DNA of 64,000 nt from Cyprinodon diabolis (lineage: Eukaryota > Chordata > Actinopteri > Cyprinodontiformes > Cyprinodontidae): assembly GCA_030533445.1 (NCBI GenBank), contig CM060070.1, positions 25,594,001 to 25,658,000 on the forward strand, in the 5' to 3' direction. Under the pieces are notes generated by a model. It ran no database searches, was not told the origin of the DNA, and saw nothing but the letters and a program-made list of their open reading frames with translations. A program made the position numbers and the translations under genes. Shown piece by piece: positions 1 through 39,930 of the stretch (position 1 is the stretch's first letter; each line of letters opens with the position of its first letter).

Positions 1-46
1 AAATGGTTTGTACTAAAAGGAATTTGACTTGGTGTTTATGGTGCAT

Positions 47-104
<58 letters not shown>

Positions 105-609
105 ACAGAATCTATAGCTATATTGAACATAAAACACACAATATAATATATGCAATATATAGTACATAGCTATAAACTAAAACAATCCCATGTACACATA
201 TCCAATTAGTTTTGAGGGCAATCCAGTTTCTCTTATTAGCCTATCATCCACTATTGCGTAAGGACAATATAAAAGTCCTCCCTGACCCTGCGAAGTCAGA
301 CCCAGTACTTTCCTCTATTATATGTAAATCTCAAGGTAGATCTGAAGGGTCTTATATTTGCTTCTTCTTAGACTTTTCAATAGTTTATTTTTCTAGTTTA
401 ATTATACTAATGGAATTGATCGTGTGATGCGCTTTTCTAAATGTTTGGCTTGTGGGGGGAAATGACAAAAGGAACTTAATTCTGCTCAGGGTGGTTAGTT
501 GTTTGGGAGAAAAATAGAACAGGCTCACTCCAAACCTTCTGTGACTTGTTAATTAATTGGACCTTTTTCTCACTCTGATTGTTGTTTTCATTTTTGTCTG
601 TTTTTGCAG
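1..609. other. cacna1e intron, 3' part
   Basis: AT-rich intron sequence with a TA dinucleotide run at about 49-98. No coding segment matching the channel was found before the exon at 610. Confidence 0.7.
49..98. repeat. TA microsatellite
   Basis: Uninterrupted (TA)n tract inside a cacna1e intron. Confidence 0.95.
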
Positions 610-28618
<28,009 letters not shown>

Positions 28619-28995
28619 AACTCAGAAACAAAGACGTATGCGATGCACATTGCATCGGGGCACAGCAGAGCGGCTTCACGGCATCAGGGGAGCTAAATCC
28701 TCTCCCATGGGGCTAAGAGAACCTCACATTCTCCGCACCCGTAGCATTACAGCCAGGACAGAGTTACAACATTATTGATCTGGATACTTGTGTCAGACTT
28801 TATATGTCCATTTCTGTTTCTAGTAGCTGAAAGGAATCTAGATGTTTGGACCGGAATGTCTGTTTATATGTGTGTGCTATGGATACAGAATGTGCCGTAA
28901 AAAAGTGAAATGCAGAGGGGGACCCTAATACAAGTAGCCCAATGCCCAAATCAATAGGTTCCAGCTCCCTCCCAAATAAATGTTTCATCACAGAA
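28619..28995 (+). other. cacna1e: Probable cacna1e 3' UTR
   Basis: Non-coding sequence directly after the stop codon. The first AATAAA is at 28975-28980. Whether this site is used, or one further downstream, cannot be seen. Confidence 0.4.
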
Positions 28996-30029
28996 CAAAA
29001 ATACTGTCAGATGTCTTTACAACATGTCCAAATGTTTCCGAAAATATCTGATGAAGTGCATTTTGTGGAAGTGAAAAATAGAGGTAGCATATCCACATGT
29101 AATGAGATGAATGTATTTTTATTTTATGTTCAGGTATATTTAGTGGGCTGTCTATAGAGCGCAAATTTGTATGAGGAAATTTTTCTGTGGTCAAGCAGCC
29201 ACTCTGTACTTTTCCTGTTTACAGTAAGAATTTAGTGAAAGATAAACGGGCATTACATTGCTTGGTCTTTCTGTTGTAATGTGAAAACAATGCAGATGCT
29301 CGGAAAATAGGAGAGAGATTCTCTGTCTCATGATCTAGTGACTCCAAGTATGTATTATATGACCCAATGTGAAGTTGATGAAAAGCCAAAATTTGAAATC
29401 CAGTTTCATTTTTTTATATGTTTGCTTACCGACTCTGCTGACCATGTCTGTTAAAGCAGCCATGTCCAAGTGATGCTGCCATGTGAAAAAAAGCCAAATG
29501 TTTGTCCAACCTATATTTTGCTGTGCCAGACAACCTCTCTTGATGGCGTGGTGGAGAGCTAATTCAAGACATTATCTCGTCTGCAGAGCTTGGGATGTGT
29601 TGCCTTATTTCCTGCGAAGATGAAAGCTATGACAAATAATTGCCATACTGCCATACATGGATGCTTTAACAGAAATCACAGCAATGCTGCTGTTTGTTTT
29701 GTAACTCATAAATTTTTCCCATTATGTTTCGTCTGTAACACTAATATTATATTTTTTGTGCTTACAGGTTTTTGTATTTCATGCATGATCACAATAACTG
29801 CCTGATTATTTTTGGTGTTGAATAGGTTCTTGCTACAAGTTATCTGAAGACATGCATTATATTGTCTACAGTGTTTAGTCACTTGTCACCCCCAAAAGAT
29901 GAATTTAATTGTTATCCCATTCCTACCCTATAGTTTTCAAATTATACACCCTTTCTTCTTGGCTGTAACAGATTCATCTCTTTTGGAGAAGGCTTTCCAA
30001 TATGTTAAGGAAAGCTTTATGGATTTGTT

Positions 30030-30090
<61 letters not shown>

Positions 30091-32398
30091 TTTTCAGAAG
30101 AACGTTTATGAGGTCAGACACTGATATTGGATGAGAAGCCCTGTTTCATAGCCTTTGCTCCAATTCATCTAATAGGTGTTTATCTGTTGAAGTCAGGACT
30201 TTGTTCAGGCCTCTGAAGTTTGTCCACACTTAATTATATACCTTATATGATCTTAATTAGCTTTCTTTGCTTTCGTCTTGTTTTGGGTTTTTGGCTTTTT
30301 TTTTATTTAAATGTTTTTACTCTTTGCTCTCCATGTTTAGGTCATTCTTTTGTTTTAAAATACCTCATGCTTCTATTTTTGTACTCTAGTCAGGGATGCA
30401 ACTCCTTTATTTTCTATTGGGCATGCAGTCAAACCTGCAGGCCCAATTTGGGCACTATTCACTATTCTGGGTTACCACTTACCATTTTACTCCTGTTGGT
30501 AATATCACATGCACTAACAGCTGTTACCTACAGAAATGGCCAGCTAGAAATGATCACCTCTATATCACGGTGCACCCATACACCGCAAGTGCAAAGTGCA
30601 TACCAACTTTTTGCACCGCTGACTTTAGTTTTTTGTATGTTTAAATATTTGTTTTGTCTCCAGTTCTTTGATTAATATTTTGGTGATGTTTATGGTGTTT
30701 TGGGTTTCTGTGTATTTCCAGGTTTGTACTCTGCTAGTCTTGTTGTGTTTTGTTAGTGTTGCTTTTCTGTGATCCCAGATTAAGCCGGTACCGTGTCTCA
30801 GTGTCTTACTTCTATTATCTTCTCTGGTCTCTCTCATTCTTTCCCCATGAATACTTGGTTTTCTCCTTCTGTGTCAGATCTCTATTGTTGCTATTAGTGT
30901 GGTTTGTTACCAATGGTGTGCTTGTATCTTTTACTATTATTTGTTTATTTTGTTTTTATTTTTCCCAGTTTTGTTTTTGGTATCTTTGATTTTTTTATTT
31001 CTTGACTAAAACAAGATATTTCCACCTGACTGCCTCCTGCTTTGTAATCTGCTCCACAAATGTACGACAGTTAAAGTGTTTCTAGATCTTCCTTTTTGCC
31101 CTCTAGCAGTCCTATTGACAACCCTAAATGGTTCTCCCAATATTTGCAGCTGCAAGATGTCAAAAAATGTCTTGGCAAAGTAAAGCATTAACAGTTAATA
31201 ACAATAGAACTAACTGGAACAGCCTTAAAAAAAGAAAACCTGGATTCAATGATTGGATTCAATCAATCCTGACCTTCACTCCTCAGTTATGTTGTGTTTC
31301 TCTCTCATGAAGATGAATATTTATATCATGTGCTGTTGTGTTGGTAAAATATAACAAGTTGGCAATGTGAACCCCAGACATATTTGGACAGAGGAGCGCT
31401 CTAAAAACTATATCTTAGTGGAAAAGTCTCTGGAATGTGTTTTAAAGTAAAAGGGTTAGGTTTCAGCCTCTCACTGTAGTATAAACATTACATAGAACAG
31501 TCCTAAACATGTACAGGGCAGCTTAGGACTTAACTTGGATGTCAGTCTAAACAACCTAACTTGTGCCTAGGAAAGCTAATCCCTATCAGGCCTGGATTAA
31601 TTAGATAGATAAGTTCTCTGGTAAATATGTTGTATGAGCCGTAAAAAAAAAATAATTCATTTATAGTACCTTTTGATTTCGACTGTAATTATAATCATGC
31701 TTGTTTTCTGACTGTTTACACAAACTTTAATTAGATGCCCTGTCTTTTCTGTGCCAAATTCAATTAAATTAGTATGATTTGTTAACAGAGAGGTCCGCAG
31801 ATGTGTTTTTTGTCATTAAGAACAAGGAGATGGCATTTAGGACACAAACTCTGTTAGGCCTCTGTAAGTGTTGATTCTTAAGAAAAAAAATTCTGAAATA
31901 AATCTGGAAAAAAACTCTAACCCATGTAATCCATCTTTAATACATCATGACTCTGTTTCCAACTCCATCTCTATCTCTATGAATGTATTGACTGTTTGTT
32001 AAATGTCTTTTCCCAAGACTTCCTGATACAAGTATTGAATCCTTTGAGTTATTGCATCAGGTCTGCCACCATATTCACAATCGTTTTTTGTGTAGTTCAG
32101 TTATTAGCTTACCCTCATAGCTGCACATTGTTTATAATCTTCCACTTGATTTTGTTCTATGTCTCCTTCTTAATATCTCTATTAGTCAACTCTTTGCCCT
32201 TAGACAAAGAGTCGCTGCCCACCTGTTTGCTTGCGGTCCTTTTGTCATTTCATATTTCGGATTTCTCCTGGATCTTTGTTTTGAATTTCCTTCACTAAGA
32301 ATATTGTTTATTTTTAGCTACCTGCCTCCTTCCAGCATTTTTGTCCTCTTTACCATTAAATCACACAATCATAAAAAAAAATCTAGTTACTTTGTAAA
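28996..32398. other. Intergenic region downstream of cacna1e
   Basis: AT-rich sequence with no supportable gene. It contains a TA microsatellite followed by a T run at 30031-30094. Pyrimidine-rich stretches around 30690-31010 and 31990-32340 resemble degraded retroelement or LTR sequence but could not be assigned. Confidence 0.55.
30031..30094. repeat. TA microsatellite followed by poly-T
   Basis: A (TA)n tract followed by a run of about 22 T. Confidence 0.9.
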
Positions 32399-33101
32399 TG
32401 TCATGATTGGTTCAGAGAGGCCCAATATGCAGAACACCACGGAGACGGAAACTGGAGTAAAAGTTTAACAATGTTTATTGAACAATGGTAAAATGAAAGA
32501 GTCAAGTATTGGTTCACTTCTGGGGATCTGGTTCACAGGAAACTGGAAGTGAGACAGTTCAGTTAGCCACGTAGCTGGTGAATGTGGAAATGTTATCTTC
32601 AGAGATCTACCTTGAAGAATCCGGGTTGGCTTTGAGAAAGGCACTGTTGGTTCCAGAGACTGTTTGATTCAGCAGAGTTCAGTTTCAGCTTCAGCGTCTT
32701 GCATCTAACGATAGGACAGACCTTGGTTTTCCAGCTCTTAGTCCAGAGCAGCATGGGAAATCCAGAGAAGGTTCTTCAGGTTTGGCTCTGAGGGCAGGCT
32801 CGACAGGTTAAGCTCATCCAGAGCTTACAGGACAAAAACAGGTTTCCTGTAGGCACAGACAAAAGGTAATTAGTTTCCAGCTAGGAGACTAGAGGCAACA
32901 AAGATTTCACAGAGGAAGTGAGGCTCAGGTGCTAACCAAACTGGATAAACACTGCGGCCTTGATGCGAGGTCTGAAGGCTGCTTATATGGTGGAGGATCC
33001 TCCTGATGATGAGATGGGTTTCAGGTGTGTCGAAGGCTCAGCTTAGGAGGATCCACAGTGAACTCTGCTGGAGACAGGTGGTACAGCTCCAGATCCCAAC
33101 A
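32399..33101 (-). repeat. Element 2 3' LTR
   Basis: 703 bp; on the minus strand it starts TGTTGGGATC and ends AATCATGACA. The poly(A) signal appears as TTTATT at 32474-32479 on the plus strand. The last 75 bases resemble the element 1 LTR end. Confidence 0.92.
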
Positions 33102-33104
33102 GTA

Positions 33105-33114
33105 CCCCCCCCTC
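33105..33114 (-). other. Element 2 polypurine tract
   Basis: GAGGGGGGGG on the minus strand, three bases before the 3' LTR. The pol stop codon TGA overlaps its first two bases. Confidence 0.85.
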
Positions 33115-33472
33115 AACGACCGCCTCTTGGCGGTCCAGAAGACGTCGATGGGAGGGATCGCTCGTACTCCTCGATGAGGGATGGGTCGAGGATGTAGGAA
33201 CCAGGAACCCACTGACGATCCTCCGGACAGTAGCCCTCCCAGTCGACGAGGTACTGCCAACCACGACCTCGCCGACGGGAGTCCACGATCCGGCGGACGG
33301 TGAAAGCCGGATGTCCATCGACTTCCAGGGCGGGTGGAGGGGAGTCGGACGGAGGGCACAAAGGGCTGGAGATCACGGGCTTGATCTGAGAGACGTGGAA
33401 TGTGGGATGAATTCGAAGAGTCGGAGGCAGTTGTAGTCGTACGGCAGACTGGTTTATGACCTGGGAAATCAT
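33113..33472 (-). pseudogene. Element 2 pol, chromodomain segment
   Basis: C-terminal end of integrase ([15 protein letters not shown]) followed by a chromodomain with typical aromatic positions ([20 protein letters not shown], then [12 protein letters not shown]). Chromodomains of such integrases bind histone marks and steer insertion (family knowledge). It is separated from the integrase frame by a one-base loss near 33475-33478, at a CCC run. It ends at TGA 33113-33115. Confidence 0.88.
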
Positions 33473-35169
33473 GTAGGGCCAATGAATCTGGGAGAGAGTT
33501 TACGGGACATCCCCTTGAGGGGAATGTCCCGAGTGGAGAGCCATACCTCCTGACCGACGGAGTAAACTGGTGCAGGGCGTCTTCTTGAGTCAGCGAAACG
33601 TTTAGTGGTCTCCATGGAACGGTTGAGGGTGGCTATGGTGTCTCTCCAGATACGATGACTGCGGCGGATGTGGTGGTTGACTGATTTGACCGAAATCTCT
33701 CTCTCGTCTGCGGGGAAAAGTGGAGGTTGATAACCAAGACTGACCTGGAAAGGAGACTGGCCGGTGGAAGCTGACTTTAGAGAGTTGTGAGCATATTCGA
33801 TCCATGGAAGGTGTTGGCTCCAATCTGAGGGATTACTAGAGGTCAGACAACGAAGGGAGGATTCGAGCTGTTGATTCATTCTCTCGGTTTGGCCGTTGGA
33901 CTGTGGGTGATAACCTGAGGTGAGAGAAGATTTGCAGTTGAGGGCTGAACAAAATGCCTTCCAAACCTGAGAGATGAATTGTGGACCACGATCGGAAAGA
34001 ATCTCCTGAGGGATGCCATGTAGACGGAAAACGTGTTTAATAAGGAGCTGGGCAGTCTGAAAAGCCGTAGGAAGCTTCCTGAGGGGTACAAGATGGCAGG
34101 ACTTGGAAAATCGGTCAACAATGGTGAGAATTGTGGACATACCTCGAGAAATGGGAAGACCAGTAACAAAGTCGATTGCGATGTGAGACCAGGGACGAGA
34201 AGGAATAGGAAGTGGATGCAACAGGCCAGAGGGAGGTTGATGTGTGGACTTGTTTCTGGCGCAGGTAGAACAGGCCAGCACATACTCCTTAACATCTCTG
34301 TGTAGAGTGGGCCACCAGAAACGTCTTGAAATGAGGTTGATGGTTCTACTCACCCCCGGGTGAGCGGTAAATTTGGCATTGTGCATCCACTGAATTAGGC
34401 GAGACCTGACAGAAGAAGGTACATAAGTCTTGTTTGGGGGACCGTTACCTGGATCTGGTTCTGAAGCGAGGGCAGAGTTTATTAGATCGGTGATTTCCCA
34501 GGTAACCACCCCAACAGTGCAGGAAGCGGGTAGAACAGGCTCAGGAGTCTCAGATTGATCAGTGGAATAAAGACGAGAGAGAGAATCGGGTTTGATGTTC
34601 TTGGATCCGGGTCTTGAAGAGATGATGAGATTGAATCGTGAGAAAAATAGTGACCACCTTGACTGTCGAGGATTGGCCTGTTTGGTGGACTGGATATAGG
34701 CAAGGTTCTTATGATCTGTCCAAACAAGAACCGGGTGTTCTGCTCCCTCAAGCCAGTGTCTCCATTCCTCTAATGCCAATTTGATGGCCAGTAATTCGCG
34801 GTCACCAACGTCGTAGTTTTGCTCAGCAGAGGAGAGTCTACGGGAGAAAAAAGCACATGGGTGAACTCTTTGGTCTGAATCGAGTCTTTGAGATAAGACA
34901 GCACCAACTCCTGAGTCGGAAGCGTCGACTTCGAGGATAAATTGTTTCGATGAATCAGGCTGGATTAACACTGGAGCTCTGGAAAACAACATCTTTAATT
35001 TGTCAAAAGCAGTTTGAGCCTCGGGAGACCATTGGAAGGTTTTCTTGACTGATGTAAGAGAGGTTAGAGGTAGAGCTGTCTGACTATAATTCCTGATGAA
35101 TCGTCGATAAAAATTAGCAAAAAACCCAGAAATCTCTGCAGCTGTTTGCGGTTTTCGGGAACCGGCCAC
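33469..35169 (-). pseudogene. Element 2 pol, end of RT, RNase H and integrase
   Basis: In order: the RT thumb ([19 protein letters not shown]), RNase H ([46 protein letters not shown]), an integrase zinc-binding region ([26 protein letters not shown]) and the catalytic core with two Asp ([22 protein letters not shown]) and the Glu region ([17 protein letters not shown]). The reading frame begins at a shift in a T6 run near 35117-35122 and ends at a shift near 33475. The first ATG is not a true start. Confidence 0.92.
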
Positions 35170-35966
35170 TCCAAAACTGCCTTTATCTTATCCTCAGATG
35201 GCTTAACCTGTCCGCCCTCGAGCACAAACCCCAAAAAGGTGACTGAAGGTTGGTGAAACTCGCATTTTTCGACTTTGACGAAAAGTTTATTCTCAAGGAG
35301 TCTTTGTAAGACCAGGCGGACATGTTTCTTGTGTTCTGTGAGGTCTTTGGAGTAAATGAGTATGTCATCAATGTAGACAAAAACAAACACGTTCAAAAAA
35401 TCTCTGAGAACGTCGTTGACTAGGGCTTGAAAACACGCAGGAGCGTTTGTTAGACCAAAAGGCATGACTAAATACTCGAATTGACCCAGAGGGGTCTTAA
35501 AGGCAGTCTTCCATTCATCGCCATCTCTGATTCTGAGAAGGTGATAGGCGTTCCTTAAGTCGAGCTTAGTAAAGACAGTGGCCCCTTGAACTGGTTCGAA
35601 GGCAGAAGCGAGTAGAGGAAGTGGGTACTTATTCTTAACAGTAATTTGGTTCAAACCTCTGTAGTCAATACATGGTCTGAGAGATCCATCCTTCTTACCC
35701 ACAAAAAAGAAACCTGCTCCTAAAGGAGATGAAGAGGGGCGGATTATTCCAGCAGCTAGTGACTCATTTATGTATTTCTCCATTGTCTCCCGTTCGGGTT
35801 TGGAAATATTATAAAGTCTACTGCTGGGTAGAGGAGCTCCTGGTAAAAGCTCGATAGCACTGTCGTATGGTCTGTGAGGTGGAAGGGACGTAGCACTGAC
35901 CTTACTGAAGACAGGGGCTAGATCATGGTACTCAGGAGGAACAGAAGTAAGGTCAGGAGAGTCCAT
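35064..35966 (-). pseudogene. Element 2 pol, reverse transcriptase segment
   Basis: RT fingers and palm: [60 protein letters not shown] and the active-site motif [12 protein letters not shown], preceded by [13 protein letters not shown]. It enters from a 13-C homopolymer (35969-35981 on the plus strand) that separates it from protease. It loses frame in the T6 run after RFLGF. Catalytic Asp residues are present. Confidence 0.92.
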
Positions 35967-36466
35967 CTCCCCCCCCCCCCCTAGGAGATCTTACAGCGGG
36001 GGCCGCTGAACGAAGGCACGTCTCATGGCATGAGGTCGACCAAGACTCAATATGACGATCGGTCCAGTTTATGTGGGGGTTATGTCGTTCCAGCCACTCA
36101 AATCCCAAAACCAACGGAGAACATGCAGAGGGAAAAACAAAGAAAGATATGGTTTCTCGATGGTTACCTGAAACCAACAGTTCGAGGGGTTGTGTCTGGT
36201 GAGTCACTTGGTGAAGCTTCTTTCCATCAATCGCAGAGACACAGAGAGGCTGGGTTAGAGGAACAGTTTCAATCTGTAGTTGTTCAACTAAATTGGAGTC
36301 AATCAGGTTCCTTTCACAGCCTGAATCAATGAATGCAGATAAAGTGAGGTTTTGGTCAGCAAAAATCAGCGTGGCTGGAAGTAATAGGCGAGGAGATTTT
36401 TTAGAAATAACATGGCCCGTCAGACTCCTCAGATCCTCTGACGGGCCCCGGCTTTTGATTTAGCTG
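35953..36466 (-). pseudogene. Element 2 protease segment
   Basis: Frame -1 relative to gag, open from just after a TAA that overlaps the end of gag, to 35953. It contains the aspartic protease active-site motif FIDSGC (plus-strand complement at 36315-36332) and the flap/C-terminal motif VLGFEWLERHNPHINW. The overlap of about 37 nt with gag fits a -1 ribosomal frameshift, as known for sushi-derived PEG10, but no canonical slippery heptamer was found in the right frame. The frame is lost at the G13 homopolymer before RT. Confidence 0.82.
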
Positions 36467-37490
36467 GGCATGAGGCAATGAAATGGCCACTCTCACCACA
36501 GTAGATGCACAGCTTGCTCCTGACACGCCTTAACCTTTCCTCTGGAGTTAGCCTTGTATGTCCAACCTGTATGGGTTCGGCCTCCACTTCAACCGCATGA
36601 GAGGCCTGAACTAGCAACGGGAGAGATTGGATCTTAGTTCTTGGCTTAGAAAAAGGTTCTGTGGAAGAGGAGAAGGCAGGTGCAATGTTAGAGGCAGAAA
36701 CAGAGCTTAAAGGACCATGATTCCTTGGTTTAGAGCTATTTCTGGCTCGAATCCTATTATCCAGCCTGATTGTCAGGCGAATTAATTCCTCAAGAGTGGC
36801 GGGTTCGTCAAGGGTAGCAAGCTCATCCTTTATGTCTTCATTGAGAGCCTCAAAAAATGCAGTCTTAAGAGCACATTGGTTCCAACCAGAAGCTGCGGCT
36901 TTAACCCGGAAGTTAATTGAGAATTCAGCTACAGAAGAATTTCCTTGTCTTAGTTTCAAAAGAGCATGAGAATCAACAGTTTGATCTGTTTCCTGGTTGA
37001 AGACTTGTGAAAACTCAGAGATAAAGTCGGAGTACTGGCAGCTAAGGCTTTCGTTGGAAGAAAACCTAGCCTGTGCCCATTCCAGGGCTCTTCCGGTCAA
37101 TTGAGACAAAATAAATGATATCTTCTTATAATCGGTGGGAAAACTGCCAGGGGAATTTTTGAAGATTAATCGACATTGAAATAAAAATCCTTTACAGTCA
37201 CTAATGTTACCTGAAAACTTTTCAGGGAGACTTGGTCGGAACTCTAACGATGACGTCACCGCTGGTGACCTCGGAGGAAGGACTGGACCCGGAAATGGTT
37301 GTGCTAGCGGCGTGGCGTTAGCGCTGTTTAATTTGTTAGTGAAGCCTTGAATGATTTGATCCTGATACAGAACCATTCTGTGTAACTCACGTAGTGTTTG
37401 GGTCTGTCCCTTAATTTGGGCATCTTGTTCCTCCAACCGACGATGAAGTTGGTCTGCTGGGCCTTGTGTTTGGCCGCAGTGTTCTGTCAT
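36429..37490 (-). CDS. Element 2 gag
   Basis: 353 codons, intact, stop TGA at 36429-36431. The chosen ATG (37490-37488) lies across the LTR end and gives MTEHCGQTQGPADQ, the start shared with element 1. The capsid-type region has FRPSLPEKFSGN, SFILSQLTGRALEW, RVKAAASGWN and LATLDEPATLEELIRL. A CCHC zinc knuckle (CIYCGESGHFIASC) near the end binds nucleic acid. The layout matches Ty3/Gypsy gag of the sushi type. The primer-binding site is inside the first codons. Confidence 0.9.
   Translation of the reverse strand: MTEHCGQTQGPADQLHRRLEEQDAQIKGQTQTLRELHRMVLYQDQIIQGFTNKLNSANATPLAQPFPGPVLPPRSPAVTSSLEFRPSLPEKFSGNISDCKGFLFQCRLIFKNSPGSFPTDYKKISFILSQLTGRALEWAQARFSSNESLSCQYSDFISEFSQVFNQETDQTVDSHALLKLRQGNSSVAEFSINFRVKAAASGWNQCALKTAFFEALNEDIKDELATLDEPATLEELIRLTIRLDNRIRARNSSKPRNHGPLSSVSASNIAPAFSSSTEPFSKPRTKIQSLPLLVQASHAVEVEAEPIQVGHTRLTPEERLRRVRSKLCIYCGESGHFIASCPAKSKAGARQRI
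37472..37483 (-). other. Element 2 probable self-priming primer-binding site
   Basis: On the minus strand AACACTGCGGCC follows the 5' LTR by one base. Its reverse complement GGCCGCAGTGTT is exactly the predicted RNA 5' end in the LTR (38039-38028). A 12-nt match supports Tf1/sushi-style self-priming. Confidence 0.78.
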
Positions 37491-38181
37491 GATTGGTTCA
37501 GAGAGGCCCAATATGCAGAACACCACGGAGACGGAAACTGGAGTAAAAGTTTAACAATGTTTATTGAACAATGGTAAAATGAAAGAGTCAAGTACTGGTT
37601 CACTTCTGGGGATCTGGTTCACAGGAAACTGGAAGGGAGACAGTTCAGTTAGCCACGTAGCTGGTGAATGTGGAAATGTTATCTTCAGAGATCTACCTTG
37701 AAGAATCCGGGTTGGCTTTGAGAGAGGCACTGTTGGTTCCAGAGACTGTTTGATTCAGCAGAGTTCAGCTTCAGCGTCTTGCATCTAACGATAGGACAGA
37801 CCTTGGTTTTCCAGCTCTTAGTCCAGAGCAGCATGGGAAATCCAGAGAAGGTTCTTCAGGTTTGGCTCTGAGGGCAGGCTCGACAGGTTAAGTTCATCCA
37901 GAGCTTACAGGACAAAAACAGGTTTCCTGTAGGCAGAGACAAAAGGTAATTAGTTTCCAGCTAGGAGACTAGAGGCAACAAAGATTTCACAGAGGAAGTG
38001 AGGCTCAGGTGCTAACCAAACTGGATAAACACTGCGGCCTTGATGCGAGGTCTGAAGGCTGCTTATATGGTGGAGGATCCTCCTGATGATGAGATGGGTT
38101 TCAGGTGTGTCGAAGGCTCAGCTTAGGAGGATCAACAGTGAACTCTGCTGGAGACAGGTGGTACAGCTCCAGATCCCAACA
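37485..38181 (-). repeat. Element 2 5' LTR
   Basis: 697 bp. The promoter contains CATATAAG (plus-strand 38062-38069 as CTTATATG), about 28 bp before the predicted start at 38039. Poly(A) signal as TTTATT at 37560-37565 on the plus strand. Confidence 0.92.
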
Positions 38182-38711
38182 ATAAATATTTAAGAAATGT
38201 TAACAACTTGCCCAACTCTGTTACACCTAGTGACTTGGTAAAGTACAAACAGATTAACAAATTCTTCACACAAAAAAGTTATACATTAACCGTAGGAGAG
38301 GAACTTTCGCGTTTTGTGATTCGCTCACCGACTATTCAAATCCTGCGTGATTCATTACCACCGTCTGAGGCCGGGTTGACGTGAATTAATGGTGTTCTGA
38401 TTTTTGCAGCTTGTTAATCATAACTGACACTTCCTTACACACCTTACCAATATGCTGAGATAGGATGGATGTTGTCTGGAATGGATAATGCAGTTACTGT
38501 AATTCAGAACTAATGTGAAAGAGGTCAAATCATCGAGTTGCATTTTTTCATCTGCGCCGACTGACTTTGTCTGATATGTGTAGCCCGTTTTTAACTACAG
38601 GAGCATAAAAATTACAGTTACAGTTCTATGAATAGCACACCTAACATAACTAGAATCATGCTTACTAACTATTTCTAAATGTATTGGAGCAGAAAATGCC
38701 ATTAAAGCTTT

Positions 38712-38795
38712 GTAAATAACACACTAAATCTGATTGAATTCCCTCTTCCCTTTGTAAATAACACACTAAATCTGATTGAATTCCCTCTTCCCTTT
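38712..38795. repeat. 42-bp tandem duplication
   Basis: Two perfect adjacent copies of a 42-bp unit starting GTAAATAACACACTAAATCT. Confidence 0.95.
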
Positions 38796-39286
38796 TTAAC
38801 TGTAAAGTGTTACATTAAATGAATGATTAGGTGAACAAAACATTTTTTGAAGTGATTCTTGTGATCCAGTTCACTCAAGAGAACTCATTTCCATTCCTAT
38901 GTAGTATTTCTTACAAAGTATTTAACATAAATTGATTGAGAATTATACAGGGATACCTGAAAGCATAAAACTAATTCATTATTCACTATTTGTGCTAGGA
39001 GGCCCTTTAGGATATTATATTGGAAGCTGGTCCACTGACTCTTGTTGTTAATATGACTATCTAAATATACATAGAATTAAACATCCCTTTGACATTTAGC
39101 AAATCTAAACTTTTAACTGTTGGGATGGCCAATCGAAAAAAAAAATATTTATCATGCAATGAAAAAAAAGTAGGCTTTTATTTATTTTTTCCTTTTAACC
39201 TCAAATATTCTCCTTTTAATTCTGGATTTTACCAAATGAAATAAACTTGCCTGTAGTGGTGTGTATTGTCTTTACACACTTTGAAG

Positions 39287-39311
39287 GGTATATATATATA
39301 CATATATACAC

Positions 39312-39346
<35 letters not shown>
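39287..39346. repeat. TA/CA microsatellite
   Basis: Mixed TA and CA dinucleotide run. Confidence 0.9.
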
Positions 39347-39811
39347 ACTGGGTATTTACACAAAGCTTTACTACATTATGTTTCTGTCAGATTTGTGACA
39401 CAGTGTGAAAAAGGTGTTTAGCTTCTTTGTAAGGCTGGACGCAAATGAATCTGCACATTCTTGATTAAAAGCACATAAATGTATTGTATTTACTATAAAC
39501 ATTTATTTTCAAGGTCCAGTTGGAACATTTTAAACGTAATTCATGTTAGTCTTTCATCTTTGTGACAGTACCTGAACATCATCTGATGCTCGAAGTCTCA
39601 CTTATTCCTGGTGTATGACTAGGATGGCCTTCATCAGGACAATTGATTGAGGTAAATTGGTTTTCTATCTCAAAGACTATGCCCCTGCCGCTGCACACAA
39701 TTTTAATGACCCTGAAGCAGTAATTAACTATTTATTTAGATACCTGTAAACATATATCAAGAATAGTTCAGCTTGATATTATTTATACACATGGCATATT
39801 AAGATTTTTCA

Positions 39812-39930
39812 TATATCCATCCATCCATCCATTATCTGACACGCTTGTCCTGAGAGGGCCTATCTCCAGCTCTCAATGGGCGAGAGGCGGGGTACACCCT
39901 GGAAAGGTTGGCAGTCCATCGCAGGATTTT
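39812..39930 (-). mobile_element. SINE fragment, antisense (copy 3)
   Basis: CCATCCATCCATCCATTATC tail followed by the core complement GGGCGAGAGGCGGGGTACAC and GCAGTCCATCGCAGG. It is the 3' part of the SINE type at 1500-1722. Confidence 0.7.

Larger units (their letters stand above)
32399..38181 (-). mobile_element. Sushi-like chromodomain Ty3/Gypsy retrotransposon (element 2)
   Basis: A 5.8-kb element on the minus strand. The 3' LTR is at 32399-33101 (703 bp) and the 5' LTR at 37485-38181 (697 bp). They differ by a 6-bp gap and about seven substitutions (about 1%), so insertion is recent. In transcription order: 5' LTR, gag, protease, RT, RNase H, integrase, chromodomain, polypurine tract, 3' LTR. 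The domain order with a C-terminal chromodomain places it among vertebrate chromoviruses (Tf1/sushi group). Flanking bases are GTAAA and ATAAA, a target duplication matching at four of five positions. Pol is interrupted by three one-base shifts at homopolymers, so as written the copy is not functional. Confidence 0.93.

Noticed and set aside
30220..30990. Hydrophobic open frames of 79-151 codons downstream of cacna1e
   Set aside because: T-rich sequence naturally gives Phe/Leu-rich frames. No splice sites, start context or known motif supports a gene.
36030..36332. 100-codon plus-strand frame opposite the element 2 protease
   Set aside because: It is the antisense shadow of the protease, which has a clear active-site motif on the minus strand.
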